Source: G025836975 sp040391135
GTDB taxonomy: Bacteria; Pseudomonadota; Gammaproteobacteria; Burkholderiales; Burkholderiaceae_B
Direction of reading: 5' to 3'
NCBI GenBank assembly: GCA_040391135.1
Contig: JBEBYL010000011.1
Location: 1-64,000 of the forward strand
DNA: 64,000 nt
In this document: positions 34,954 through 42,965 of the stretch, piece after piece
How positions within the stretch are numbered: position 1 is the first letter of the stretch
Layout of the letters: each line of letters starts with the position of its first letter
Position numbers and translations under genes: made by a program
The notes under the pieces: generated by a model
What the model saw: the letters and a program-made list of their open reading frames with translations, nothing else
Told to the model about the DNA's origin: nothing
Databases searched by the model: none

Positions 34954-35676
34954 GTGATATGGAACTGCCTGATCATCGAGGATGATCGCGAGAATGCACA
35001 CTACATTGCCGACGGCTTCAGGGAGATGGGCCACTGGCCGGTCGTATGCTATGACGGCGCGGAAGGCTTGCAGCGCGCCACGACCGAACCCTGGGACATC
35101 ATCGTGCTTGACCGCATGCTGCCCAACCAGGTCGACGGCCTGTCCATCCTGACCACGCTGCGCGGCGTGGGCATCAAGACTCCGGTCATCGTGCTTAGCG
35201 CATTGACCGCATTGGATGAGCGCGTGCGGGGCCTGAAGCTGGGCAGCGACGATTATCTGACCAAGCCCTTTGCGCTGATCGAACTTCTGACGCGAGCCGA
35301 GGCTCTGATCCGCCGTTCCAAAAGCACCGAGACGGACCGCATCCTGCAGTATGCCGACCTTAGGCTGGACCTGACCGTCCCCAGGGCCACGCGTGCAGGC
35401 AAGCCGGTGACCCTGCAACCGCGTGAGTGCCGCTTGCTGGCCTATATGCTGATGCATCCCGATCAAATCCTGACGCGCGCAATGCTGTTGGGCGCGGTGT
35501 GGGGCTATCAGTTCAATCCGCAAACCAACGTCATCGACGCGACCATAAGCCGGCTGCGACAGAAGATAGATGGAGACTTCGCCTCTCTTCCGACATTGAT
35601 TCATACGGTAAGAGGCGTGGGCTACATGCTGTCCAGCAAGCTGGAGCCCGCCGCTTCGGCGCAAAACAAATCATGA
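34954..35676 (+). CDS. OmpR-family response regulator
   Basis: A 240-residue regulator with receiver domain (CLIIEDD acidic pocket, phospho-acceptor Asp53 in IIVLDRMLPNQVDG, Lys in DDYLTKPF) and OmpR/PhoB winged helix (TNVIDATISRLRQKID, then VRGVGYML). The GTG start at 34954 has GGAG 7 bp upstream and gives the usual N-terminus; frames further upstream add non-conserved residues. The stop overlaps the kinase start (ATGA). It likely controls the tctBA genes downstream. Confidence 0.93.
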   Translation: MIWNCLIIEDDRENAHYIADGFREMGHWPVVCYDGAEGLQRATTEPWDIIVLDRMLPNQVDGLSILTTLRGVGIKTPVIVLSALTALDERVRGLKLGSDDYLTKPFALIELLTRAEALIRRSKSTETDRILQYADLRLDLTVPRATRAGKPVTLQPRECRLLAYMLMHPDQILTRAMLLGAVWGYQFNPQTNVIDATISRLRQKIDGDFASLPTLIHTVRGVGYMLSSKLEPAASAQNKS

Positions 35677-37079
35677 GCCAGGGGCGCGCCGCCAAGGCAT
35701 GGCGCAGGCTGTGGGGGTCGGTGGCCTTCCGGCTGACATTCAATTATGGCGTGCTTGCCGTCTGCACGACGATCTTCCTGCTGATCTTCGCGTACGGAAA
35801 AATCGTCGACGTCTTCCAGACGCAGTTCTCCCGCCAAGTCATCTTGACCTCGCAGCGCTTGGCCGTGCATTACCAGGAATATGGGCGGCCGTCCCTGCAG
35901 GCTGAAATCAGGCAATTGCTGTCCGACCAGACCGACATCGACACCGAGATGTACCTGCTGATCGACCAGCGGGGCAAGAAGCTGGCGGGCAACCTGGACT
36001 TGTTTCCGGCCTCTGACTACGTGCGCGACCCGCCCGCTCCCGTCCAGTTGAATGTACTGCGCAGCGGCAGCCCGGTGGCGGCCCTGCTGGGCATACATCC
36101 CTTGGCCGATGGCAGCACGCTGGTGGTGGGCCGCGATACGCATGACTTGAAGGAAATCAAGAAGCTCATCGGCAATGCCATCATCGCCGCCACCCTGGTG
36201 GGACTTTTGCTGGTGCTGATCGGCACCTTCATCTTCCGCCGCGAGCTGCGGCGGCGCGTTGAAGCCATACGGGATACCGCCTTTCATGTCGGAACGGGCG
36301 AACTGACGCGGCGAATTCCGGTGTCGTCCGATGAGGATGAGTTCGCCCAATTGCGGCACGACATCAACCATATGCTGGACCGCATCGAAACCTTGATGAA
36401 GGGGGTGCGCAATGTGTCCGATTCGATTGCGCACAACATCCGCACGCCACTGGCCCGTGTCCTGGCCAAGCTGCATCTGGCCAGGCACGATGTGCACGAT
36501 CCGGCGGCCTTGTCAGTCGCCATCGATGCCGCCTCCGACGAGATCATGGATTTGATTTCCGTGGCCGAGAAGCTGCTGCTGATCGCCGAGGCGGAGTCGG
36601 GCGTGCGCCGCCAGGCTTTCCGTCCGGTGATGCTGGAGGGGCTTGCGCAGGACGTCATCGAACTGTACGAGCCGCTGGCCGACGAGAGCGGCACGCAGCT
36701 CGCGCAGCGCAAGATACCGGACGCGGACGCCGGAACCTGGGTTCTGGCCGATGCCGATCTGTTGGCCGGCGTGATTGCCAACCTGGTCGACAACGCGCTG
36801 AAGTACGCGGGCACCGGCGCCAGGATCACTATCGCGACGGCACAGCGCGGCGACAAGGCCATACTGACCGTGAGCGACGATGGGCCCGGCGTTGCCGCCT
36901 CGCACCTGGCTCTTCTTGGAACGCGGTTCTATCGCGTCCAGCCCGACATTCCCGGATCAGGGCTGGGCCTGGCCTCCGTCCAGGCCATCGTGTCCCTGCA
37001 CGAAGGCGTCCTGCGCTTCCAGGACGCCGCGCCCGGGCTGCGCGTTGAAATAGAGTTGCCCCTGTACAAGACGCCCTGA
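35673..37079 (+). CDS. sensor histidine kinase partner
   Basis: A 468-residue membrane kinase with helices at about residues 22-42 and 168-188, a periplasmic sensor region, and a HAMP segment. The phosphorylated His254 lies in SDSIAHNIRTPLARV; the His-Asn variant (usually His-Glu) is typical of the TctE-like/QseC subgroup. N box is LVDNALKYA; G boxes are SDDGPGV and GSGLGLASVQAI. It is translationally coupled to the response regulator. The signal is probably a carboxylate handled by tctBA. Confidence 0.92.
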   Translation: MSQGRAAKAWRRLWGSVAFRLTFNYGVLAVCTTIFLLIFAYGKIVDVFQTQFSRQVILTSQRLAVHYQEYGRPSLQAEIRQLLSDQTDIDTEMYLLIDQRGKKLAGNLDLFPASDYVRDPPAPVQLNVLRSGSPVAALLGIHPLADGSTLVVGRDTHDLKEIKKLIGNAIIAATLVGLLLVLIGTFIFRRELRRRVEAIRDTAFHVGTGELTRRIPVSSDEDEFAQLRHDINHMLDRIETLMKGVRNVSDSIAHNIRTPLARVLAKLHLARHDVHDPAALSVAIDAASDEIMDLISVAEKLLLIAEAESGVRRQAFRPVMLEGLAQDVIELYEPLADESGTQLAQRKIPDADAGTWVLADADLLAGVIANLVDNALKYAGTGARITIATAQRGDKAILTVSDDGPGVAASHLALLGTRFYRVQPDIPGSGLGLASVQAIVSLHEGVLRFQDAAPGLRVEIELPLYKTP

Positions 37080-37091
37080 TTACAGGATCGC

Positions 37092-37126
37092 CCAAATCAT
37101 TACCGTATGGTAATGATTTGGTAATG
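37092..37126. promoter_or_regulatory. tandem-repeat operator upstream of tctBA
   Basis: CCAAATCATTACC-GTAT-GGTAATGATTTGG is a perfect 13-bp-arm palindrome (37092-37121). Inside it and beyond, GGTAATG occurs at 37109 and 37120, an 11-bp direct repeat (7-4-7 layout), the classic pattern for OmpR-family regulators. It lies 12 bp after the kinase stop and 118 bp before tctB. It could also act as a weak terminator hairpin, though no T-run follows. Confidence 0.65.
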
Positions 37127-37243
37127 CGCCATAGCGCCCCAAGCGCGCCTCTCTCCCCTACTATCCCGGCTACGCTCATCGCCCTGCGTACAGGCCGGTG
37201 CGTGAGTGGAACATACCGATAACGAGAGAGAGATTTCATCGAC

Positions 37244-37705
37244 ATGAGAGTAAAGAACAAACAGGACTTCTGGTCCGGAATCATGTTTTTCGCGCTGGGA
37301 GTGGGGTTCGCCCTGGGCGCGACAAACTATTCCATGGGCACGGCGGCCCGCATGGGGCCCGGCTATTTTCCATTCTGGCTGGGTGTGTGCATGGCGGCAC
37401 TGGGTTCCGTCGTGGCGCTGAATTCCATGAAGCAGAAGGCCGAAGAGGTCGAGCTGGAGAAGTTCGACTGGGGCATCACGGTCATCCTGCTGGGCAGCGT
37501 ATCGCTTAGCGGCGTGCTCCTGGATTACCTGGGGGTCTACATCTCCGTCTTCCTGCTCGTTTTCCTGAGCAGTTTCGCCAGCCACGTATTCAGCTGGAAA
37601 GTAGCTGCGCTCAACGGCCTGTTCCTGGTGATCTTCGTCTGGCTCGCCTTCGTGAAGGGCCTGGGCCTGATCTTCCCGCTTTGGCCCACTTTTCTAGGCA
37701 ATTAA
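37244..37705 (+). CDS. tctB: tripartite tricarboxylate transporter small membrane subunit TctB
   Basis: A 153-residue protein with four predicted membrane helices, matching TctB. The SGIMFFALGVGFALGATNYS start and the GTAARMGPGYFPFWLGV motif are conserved. With TctA it imports a carboxylate that a Bug/TctC protein delivers, driven by an ion gradient. It follows a two-component system and an operator-like repeat and lies 13 bp before tctA. Confidence 0.92.
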   Translation: MRVKNKQDFWSGIMFFALGVGFALGATNYSMGTAARMGPGYFPFWLGVCMAALGSVVALNSMKQKAEEVELEKFDWGITVILLGSVSLSGVLLDYLGVYISVFLLVFLSSFASHVFSWKVAALNGLFLVIFVWLAFVKGLGLIFPLWPTFLGN

Positions 37706-37718
37706 AGGAAACCCGAAA

Positions 37719-39224
37719 ATGGAATTGTTTGAACACCTTGCATTGGGCTTCTCGGTTGCCTTGTCGGTCGAGAACGTCGCATATTGCCTGCTGGGCTGTC
37801 TTTTGGGGACGGCGATCGGCGTGCTGCCGGGCATCGGACCGGTGCCCACCATTGCCATGCTGCTGCCCATTACCTATGTGCTGCCTCCCGTGGCCGGCCT
37901 GATCATGCTGGCCGGCATCTACTACGGCGCCCAGTACGGCGGCTCGACCACCGCCATCCTGGTGGCTCTGCCCGGCGAAACCTCGGCGGTGGTGACCGTC
38001 CTGGACGGGCACCAGATGGCGCGCAACGGACGGGCCGGCGCGGCCCTGGCCATTGCCGCCATCGGTTCGTTCTTCGCCGGCTGCTTCGCCACGATTCTGC
38101 TGGCCGGTTTCGCGCCGCCCCTGGCCGAAGTCGCCTTCAAGTTCGGCCCCGCCGAGTACTTCTCGCTGATGGTGCTGGGCCTGATCGGCGCCGTGGTGCT
38201 GGCCTCGGGTTCGCTGCCCAAGGCCATCTGCATGATCCTGCTGGGCCTGCTGCTGGGCATGGTCGGCACCGATGTGAACTCGGGCGTGGCGCGTTTCGAT
38301 TTCGGCATTCCGGAATTGCAGGACGGCATCGACTTTGCCGTGGTCGCCATGGGCGTGTTCGGCTTCGCCGAAATCATGAGCAACCTGGAATTGAAGGACC
38401 AGCGAGTGGACCTTACCGACAAGGTCGGATCACTGTATCCCAACAAGCAGGAGTTCAAGGAGTCCTGGCCCGCCTGCGTGCGCGGCACGGCCCTGGGCTC
38501 GGCCCTGGGCATCCTGCCGGGCGGCGGCGCGACGCTTTCGTCGTTCGCGTCCTACACGCTGGAAAAGAAAATCTCCAAGAACCCCGAGCGCTTCGGCAAG
38601 GGCCATCCGGCCGGCCTGGCCGGCCCGGAATCGGCCAACAACGCCGCCGCGCAGACCTCGTTCATCCCGCTGCTCACCCTGGGCATTCCCGGCAACGCCG
38701 TGACGGCCCTGATGATCGGCGCAATGACCATCCACAACATCCAGCCCGGCCCGCAGGTCATGACCAGCCACCCGGACCTGTTCTGGGGCCTGATCGCCTC
38801 GATGTGGATCGGCAACCTGATGCTGATCATTCTGAACCTGCCGCTGGTCGGCCTGTGGGTCAAGCTGCTGAAGGTGCCCTACCGCATCCTGTTCCCGGCC
38901 ATTCTGGTGTTCTGCACGATCGGCGTGTATTCGCTGAACTACAACGTGTTCGACATCTGGATGACGGCGGCCTTCGGCCTGGTGGGCTACCTCTGGTCCA
39001 AGCTCAAGTGCGAAGGCGCTCCGCTGCTGCTGGGCCTGGTTCTTGGACCCATGATGGAAGAGAACTTCCGGCGCGCGCTGCTGTTGGCACGCGGCGACTA
39101 CACCACCTTCTTCACACGCCCCTTGTCGCTTAGCCTGCTTATCGTGGCCGCGGTGCTGGTCGTGCTGGTGACCCTGCCGTCGATCAAGAAGAAGCGCGAG
39201 GAAACCTTCGTCGAAGAGGGCTAA
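37719..39224 (+). CDS. tctA: tripartite tricarboxylate transporter large permease subunit TctA
   Basis: A 501-residue permease with about twelve helices. The family motif GVLPGIGPVPTIAMLLP appears near residue 30 and is echoed by GILPGGGATLSSFASY in the second half. It pairs with TctB next door. There is no tctC gene in this unit, so the binding protein must be encoded elsewhere, such as at 29134 or 41963. A strong terminator follows 22 bp after the stop. Confidence 0.94.
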   Translation: MELFEHLALGFSVALSVENVAYCLLGCLLGTAIGVLPGIGPVPTIAMLLPITYVLPPVAGLIMLAGIYYGAQYGGSTTAILVALPGETSAVVTVLDGHQMARNGRAGAALAIAAIGSFFAGCFATILLAGFAPPLAEVAFKFGPAEYFSLMVLGLIGAVVLASGSLPKAICMILLGLLLGMVGTDVNSGVARFDFGIPELQDGIDFAVVAMGVFGFAEIMSNLELKDQRVDLTDKVGSLYPNKQEFKESWPACVRGTALGSALGILPGGGATLSSFASYTLEKKISKNPERFGKGHPAGLAGPESANNAAAQTSFIPLLTLGIPGNAVTALMIGAMTIHNIQPGPQVMTSHPDLFWGLIASMWIGNLMLIILNLPLVGLWVKLLKVPYRILFPAILVFCTIGVYSLNYNVFDIWMTAAFGLVGYLWSKLKCEGAPLLLGLVLGPMMEENFRRALLLARGDYTTFFTRPLSLSLLIVAAVLVVLVTLPSIKKKREETFVEEG

Positions 39225-39245
39225 GCCCTACTCCGCTTCATGCAG

Positions 39246-39283
39246 GCGCGGCACCGGAAATTACCCGGTGCCGCGCTGGTTTT
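39246..39283 (+). terminator. rho-independent terminator after tctA
   Basis: GCGCGGCACCGG at 39246-39257 pairs perfectly with CCGGTGCCGCGC at 39265-39276 across an AAATTAC loop. TGGTTTT follows. It ends the tctBA transcript and, from the other side, lies just beyond the anti-sigma gene. Confidence 0.85.
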
Positions 39284-40065
39284 CACTGCCAGATTTCCGG
39301 CTTGCCGCCCAGGGCGCCGCACACATCGACGGCCATGCTACGCAGGTCTTCCCGGGCCCCCCGGCCTGACAGCGCGTAGCCCATACCCTGATCCACCCAA
39401 TAGTAGGTGCTTTGCCCGCCGGGCTCGTGCAAGGCCCGCATGGCGCCGGGCCGGGTATTTGCCGCGGTGATGTACAAGGTCAGGCGCTTGCCCGATGCAT
39501 CCTCATACATGAACTGCGCGGCCGGCCCGGCCGGCCCGGGCAGCAAACGCCCGCCAAGCAAGGAATAGCCGTATTCCCGCAAGGACGGCACGTTCAATGT
39601 CCGATCCAGGCGCTTGGACAGCCAGGCCAGCAGATGTTTCTCATCAGCCACCGGCACTTCGACGGCGTGGCGCTGTTCCGGCGCGTAGACGGTATAGGCA
39701 AGATCCGCATTCGATGCAAAAGCAGGCTGCCCGGCCGGTCCCGTCCGGAGCACCGGCGACATCAGTCCCAGCGCCAAGCCGCAGGCCATCCAGGCGGCGG
39801 CCGTTCCCGCCCGCCTGAGCCAGGGCGAGCGGCGCGGGATGAGAATCGGAAGAACCGTCTTTCCGCCAATGGGAAACAGGGCCTTCAATGCGGATTTCTG
39901 TGCGCGATAGGAAGAGATCCGCGCGGCAGCCGATGGATCGCGTGCGACACGATCGACCAGGGCGGCGCACTCTTCCATCGGAAGCTCATTGTCGATCAAG
40001 GCAGACAAGGCTTGCCGATACGGTTCCTCCGCAAGCGGCGCACCGAAAGCCGGATCGTCGTTCAT
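39283..40065 (-). CDS. anti-sigma factor, membrane-bound
   Basis: A 260-residue protein. The N-terminal ~80 residues form a helical sigma-binding domain (LSALIDNELPMEECAALVDR). One membrane helix follows (WMACGLALGLM), then a ~150-residue periplasmic domain. The zinc motif HxxxCxxC of ZAS anti-sigmas is absent. It overlaps the sigma gene by 4 bp (ATGA), the normal layout for a sigma/anti-sigma pair, and should hold that sigma factor inactive until an envelope signal arrives. Confidence 0.88.
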   Translation of the reverse strand: MNDDPAFGAPLAEEPYRQALSALIDNELPMEECAALVDRVARDPSAAARISSYRAQKSALKALFPIGGKTVLPILIPRRSPWLRRAGTAAAWMACGLALGLMSPVLRTGPAGQPAFASNADLAYTVYAPEQRHAVEVPVADEKHLLAWLSKRLDRTLNVPSLREYGYSLLGGRLLPGPAGPAAQFMYEDASGKRLTLYITAANTRPGAMRALHEPGGQSTYYWVDQGMGYALSGRGAREDLRSMAVDVCGALGGKPEIWQ

Positions 40066-40589
40066 TGCGGGCTCCTTACGACTTTAAGCACGGGCGGCTT
40101 CTGTTCCCCGGATTCGTCGCCGGATAGAAGACTGTGCATGCGCTCCCGGGCGCGAGACAGGCGGGACATGACAGTGCCCCGGGGTATAGCCAGGACCGAT
40201 GCGGCTTCCTGGTAGCTGAGTTCTTCCAGCCCCACCAGCAGCAGTACTTCGCGCTGATCGACGGGCAGGCGATAAAGCGCGCGTTGGACATCCCGCAGAA
40301 ACAGGCCGTCGACCTGCTCTTGGAACAGCTCGCCGGCCAATCCGTCAAATTCGTCGCCATCGCCGCTGGTTTCGCGCTGCTTGCGCAACTGGTCTATATA
40401 CAAATTGCGCAGCATGGTCAGCAGCCAGGCCTTCAGATTGCTGCCCGCCCGCCATTTAAGCCGCTTGTTCAAAGCGCGTTCAGCCGTGTCCTGCACAAGA
40501 TCGTCCGCCCAGGCGGGATTGCCCGTCAGTGCGCGGGCATACCGGCGCAAAGCGGGCAGCAAGGCCACCACCTCGGACTCGAAGCTCAT
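40062..40589 (-). CDS. ECF RNA polymerase sigma factor
   Basis: A 175-residue extracytoplasmic-function sigma factor with sigma-2 (LTGNPAWADDLVQDTAERAL, then LKAWLLTMLRNLYIDQLRK) and sigma-4 (REVLLLVGLEELSYQEAASV, then IPRGTVMSRLSRARERM). The ATG at 40589 gives the family-standard beginning. It lacks a strong ribosome-binding site of its own, so translation may depend on the upstream small frame at 40603-40623. It is co-encoded with two exported small proteins and its anti-sigma. An ECF-like promoter precedes the operon. Confidence 0.92.
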   Translation of the reverse strand: MSFESEVVALLPALRRYARALTGNPAWADDLVQDTAERALNKRLKWRAGSNLKAWLLTMLRNLYIDQLRKQRETSGDGDEFDGLAGELFQEQVDGLFLRDVQRALYRLPVDQREVLLLVGLEELSYQEAASVLAIPRGTVMSRLSRARERMHSLLSGDESGEQKPPVLKVVRSPQ

Positions 40590-40602
40590 TGAGACATCGG
40601 CA

Positions 40603-40623
40603 TCAAGCCAGCATTGAAAGCAT
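40603..40623 (-). CDS. putative six-codon leader peptide before the sigma gene
   Basis: A start codon at 40623, preceded by a strong GGAGGAGGG site, opens a frame encoding MLSMLA and then TGA at 40603-40605, 13 bp before the sigma start. The sigma ATG has no good site of its own, so ribosomes finishing this frame could re-initiate on it. It could also be chance. It is too short to support by homology. Confidence 0.3.
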   Translation of the reverse strand: MLSMLA

Positions 40624-40626
40624 GTT

Positions 40627-40767
40627 TCAGTACCCTCCTCCGCCGTTGCCTGTGTCGGTGCTGCTTGTGCTTGAACCGTTTTGGTAGGCGCCATTGCCCG
40701 CCGTGCATGCCGACAGGCCTAGCGCCATGGCCAGGAATAGGAACAGGATGATTCTGGATGGTTTCAT
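40627..40767 (-). CDS. 46-residue lipoprotein in the ECF operon
   Basis: A very small secreted lipoprotein. A hydrophobic signal (RIILFLFLAMALG) leads to a lipobox LGLSAC with Cys21. The mature part is only 26 residues, Gly/Ser/Thr/Asn-rich, ending NGGGGY. A strong AAGGAGG site lies 6 bp before the ATG, which is good evidence of translation. It sits between the COG4315-type gene and the sigma factor gene. It is probably a target or signal peptide of the envelope stress circuit; the function is unknown. Confidence 0.7.
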   Translation of the reverse strand: MKPSRIILFLFLAMALGLSACTAGNGAYQNGSSTSSTDTGNGGGGY

Positions 40768-40803
40768 GACAGCCTCCTTCGGGCTGCTTGCATGCGGACG
40801 GGA

Positions 40804-41169
40804 TCAGGGTTTGGCGATATGCCAGATCCCCCTGATTCCGTCGCCTTGCGCGTCGCCCGGTTTTTTGTCCTTAACGAATCGGTACAAGGGTTGCCCTTTG
40901 TACGCCCATTGCCGCTTGCCGTCGTGTGTCTGGACGAAGCTCCAGTCGCCTCCGGCCTTGTCTGCGGCTTCCGCCAGCGCGGGCGGCCAGTTCTGCGCGC
41001 AAGACGCGTCGCAGGCGCTTTTTCCCGGGGTATCCTTGTCGAAGGTATAAAGCGTTGCCCCGCTTCCATCTACCCATTGCCCATTGTTCTGCTTGGGCAT
41101 TTCGGCCAATGCCGGGCCGGCCAGTGCCGCGCAGGCCAGCAATAGAAATAAGGATTTTGATTTTTGCAT
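40804..41169 (-). CDS. COG4315-type exported protein (YxFxxD repeat)
   Basis: A 121-residue secreted protein. The signal peptide ends near GPALAEM. The mature part has the COG4315 pattern LYTFDKDTPGKSACDASCAQNWPP, with two cysteines three residues apart, then RQWAYKGQPLYRFVKDKKPG. These proteins are commonly co-encoded with ECF sigma factors and are of unknown function. The ATG at 41169 follows a GGGAG site. It is the first gene of the four-gene operon with the small lipoprotein, sigma and anti-sigma. Confidence 0.85.
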   Translation of the reverse strand: MQKSKSLFLLLACAALAGPALAEMPKQNNGQWVDGSGATLYTFDKDTPGKSACDASCAQNWPPALAEAADKAGGDWSFVQTHDGKRQWAYKGQPLYRFVKDKKPGDAQGDGIRGIWHIAKP

Positions 41170-41288
41170 GATCTCTCCCGGTAAGGGCGTGCCGCGCGGC
41201 CGCGCTGGCAGAATGCATGCGCGCGCCGGCGGACAAGCCATAGTGCTCCGCCCGAACAATTTAAGCAATTAACCGGACAGACACTAGC

Positions 41289-41316
41289 TAAACGCACGGC
41301 GTCATCGGTTTATTCC
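41289..41316 (-). promoter_or_regulatory. probable ECF-type promoter of the sigma operon
   Basis: On the minus strand GGAATAA (revcomp of 41310-41316) and CGTTTA (revcomp of 41289-41294) are spaced by 15 bp, the usual GGAA...CGT layout of ECF promoters. It lies about 120 bp before the first gene of the operon. This suggests the sigma factor activates its own operon. Confidence 0.5.
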
Positions 41317-41384
41317 AGACCGCCTTTCTATTTTGCATCTGCTTGCAATTTAGGGCGGCCGGACTGTCATGCGCGTTGGCGACG

Positions 41385-41804
41385 CTAGTGGAAATCGCTG
41401 ACCTTGGCGCGCAGCTTCTTGACTTCCCCGTGCAAGGTCTTGCGCTGCACCCGGCGGCGTTGCGACGCCCGCGTGGGCCGGGTTGCCTTGCGCGGCACCG
41501 GCTTGTCCAGCGCCTGGCGCAACAGATCGATCAATCTTTCCAGCGCGTCGGCGCGATTCTTGTCCTGGCTGCGGAAGGCTTGGGCCTTGATCACGACGAC
41601 ACCGTCTTTCGATATGCGCCGGTCATTCAGTTCGCGCAAGGCGGTCTTGACGTCTTCGGGAAGGCTGGATGCCTGGATGTCGAAGCGCAGGTGAACGGCG
41701 CTGGATACCTTGTTGACATTCTGGCCGCCGGCACCCTGGGCCCGGATCATGGTGAATTCGATCTCGCGCTCGTCGAGGAAAACCTGGCCGCTTATAGGCT
41801 GCAT
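41385..41804 (-). CDS. arfB: ArfB, stalled-ribosome peptidyl-tRNA hydrolase
   Basis: A 139-residue release-factor-like protein (YaeJ). The GGQ catalytic motif is Gly26-Gln28 in RAQGAGGQNVNKV. The basic C-terminal tail (RRRVQRKTLHGEVKKLRAK) enters the empty mRNA channel of stalled ribosomes. It releases nascent chains on non-stop mRNA. It is not clearly in an operon with its neighbours. Confidence 0.94.
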   Translation of the reverse strand: MQPISGQVFLDEREIEFTMIRAQGAGGQNVNKVSSAVHLRFDIQASSLPEDVKTALRELNDRRISKDGVVVIKAQAFRSQDKNRADALERLIDLLRQALDKPVPRKATRPTRASQRRRVQRKTLHGEVKKLRAKVSDFH

Positions 41805-41962
41805 ATCGTCGCTTCTGTATACGTATGATGGTTATGGCACAGCGAACCCAAGCTGAATGGGTACGGTGCCAGCAACCATTATCGCAGCGATCCCGCAGGC
41901 CAGGGGCGCAACGGCATGCGGGTGTCCGGGCGGGTGCCCCGAAGCCCCTGCCGCCCGCAATG

Positions 41963-42931
41963 TCAGTCGACCTTGCCGATAGTCCTGACCGCCTTGACCA
42001 GCGCGGCGTCGTCGGCGTCCCAGTATTTCTGGAATTCGGGCGCGTCCATGTATTCGATGGGACTGCCCGCCGCCAGGACCTTGGCTTGAATGTCGGGGTC
42101 GTTGGCGACGCTTTGCGCGCTGGCGCGCAAGGTCTTTATGACCTCGGCCGGCACATCGGCCGGCACGAATATTCCCGACCACTGCACGAACTTGGCATCG
42201 TAGCCCAGCGACTGCAGGCTGGGCACATCGGGTAGCGTTGCCAGCGGCTTGTCGCCCCAATGCGCCAGGGCGCGCACCTTCCCCGCCTTGATGTGCTGCA
42301 CAATGCTGGACGGGCCGGTAGAGATGGCCTGCACCTGTCCGCCCAGGAGCGCCGCCACCGCGGGGCCCGCGCCCGTGTACGGGACATGGGTCAGCTTGAT
42401 GCCGGCGGCGCTTTCCAGCATGGCCATCGGAACATGCATGGAGCCGTAGATGCCCGAGCTGCCGTAATTGATCTTGCCCGGTTCTTTCTTGGCCGCTTCC
42501 ACGAATTCCTTGGCCGTTTTCCAGGGGGAATCGGCACGCACCACCAGGACGGTTGGATCGGCGGTAATGCGCGCGATGGGCTTGAATTGGCTGGTTTCAT
42601 AGGCCGCCTTGCGGCCCAGGATCTTGTCGGCCTCCGGCAGGATGGATATGGACGAAAGCATAAGCATGATGGTGTAGCCGTCGGGCTTGGCCCGCGCCGC
42701 CTCGCCCGCCCCGATGGCGCCACCCGCCCCGACCTTGTTTTCGATGACCACGGGTTGCCCCAGATTGCGCGACATGGCGTCGGCTATCGGCCTGGCTACC
42801 GTATCGGTGACGCCTCCCGGCGGGAAAGGCACAATCATCTTGATGGCATGGTCGGGGTACTTGGCCAGGACGCTGCCCGATAAAAGCAGCGCGGCGACGG
42901 CGCCCAGTGTTTTCAATGTTGTTTTATGCAT
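41963..42931 (-). CDS. Bug-family substrate-binding protein (TctC)
   Basis: A 322-residue periplasmic binding protein with a signal peptide (cleavage near SGSVLAKYP) and the IVPFPPGGVTDTVARPI motif, followed by IENKVGAGGAIGAGE. The ATG at 42931 follows a GAGGAG site. It lies 34 bp after the FAH-family gene on the same strand, so the two form a unit facing the FadR-type regulator. It could serve the tctBA permease at 37244, which lacks a tctC. Confidence 0.92.
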   Translation of the reverse strand: MHKTTLKTLGAVAALLLSGSVLAKYPDHAIKMIVPFPPGGVTDTVARPIADAMSRNLGQPVVIENKVGAGGAIGAGEAARAKPDGYTIMLMLSSISILPEADKILGRKAAYETSQFKPIARITADPTVLVVRADSPWKTAKEFVEAAKKEPGKINYGSSGIYGSMHVPMAMLESAAGIKLTHVPYTGAGPAVAALLGGQVQAISTGPSSIVQHIKAGKVRALAHWGDKPLATLPDVPSLQSLGYDAKFVQWSGIFVPADVPAEVIKTLRASAQSVANDPDIQAKVLAAGSPIEYMDAPEFQKYWDADDAALVKAVRTIGKVD

Positions 42932-42965
42932 TGTTTGTCTCCTCGGTATCGATTTGATCGATGGC

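Noticed and set aside
37784..39133. A 449-codon frame overlapping tctA in another phase
   Set aside because: Arg/Gly/Pro/His-rich composition and no motif; tctA in the first phase has the family signatures.
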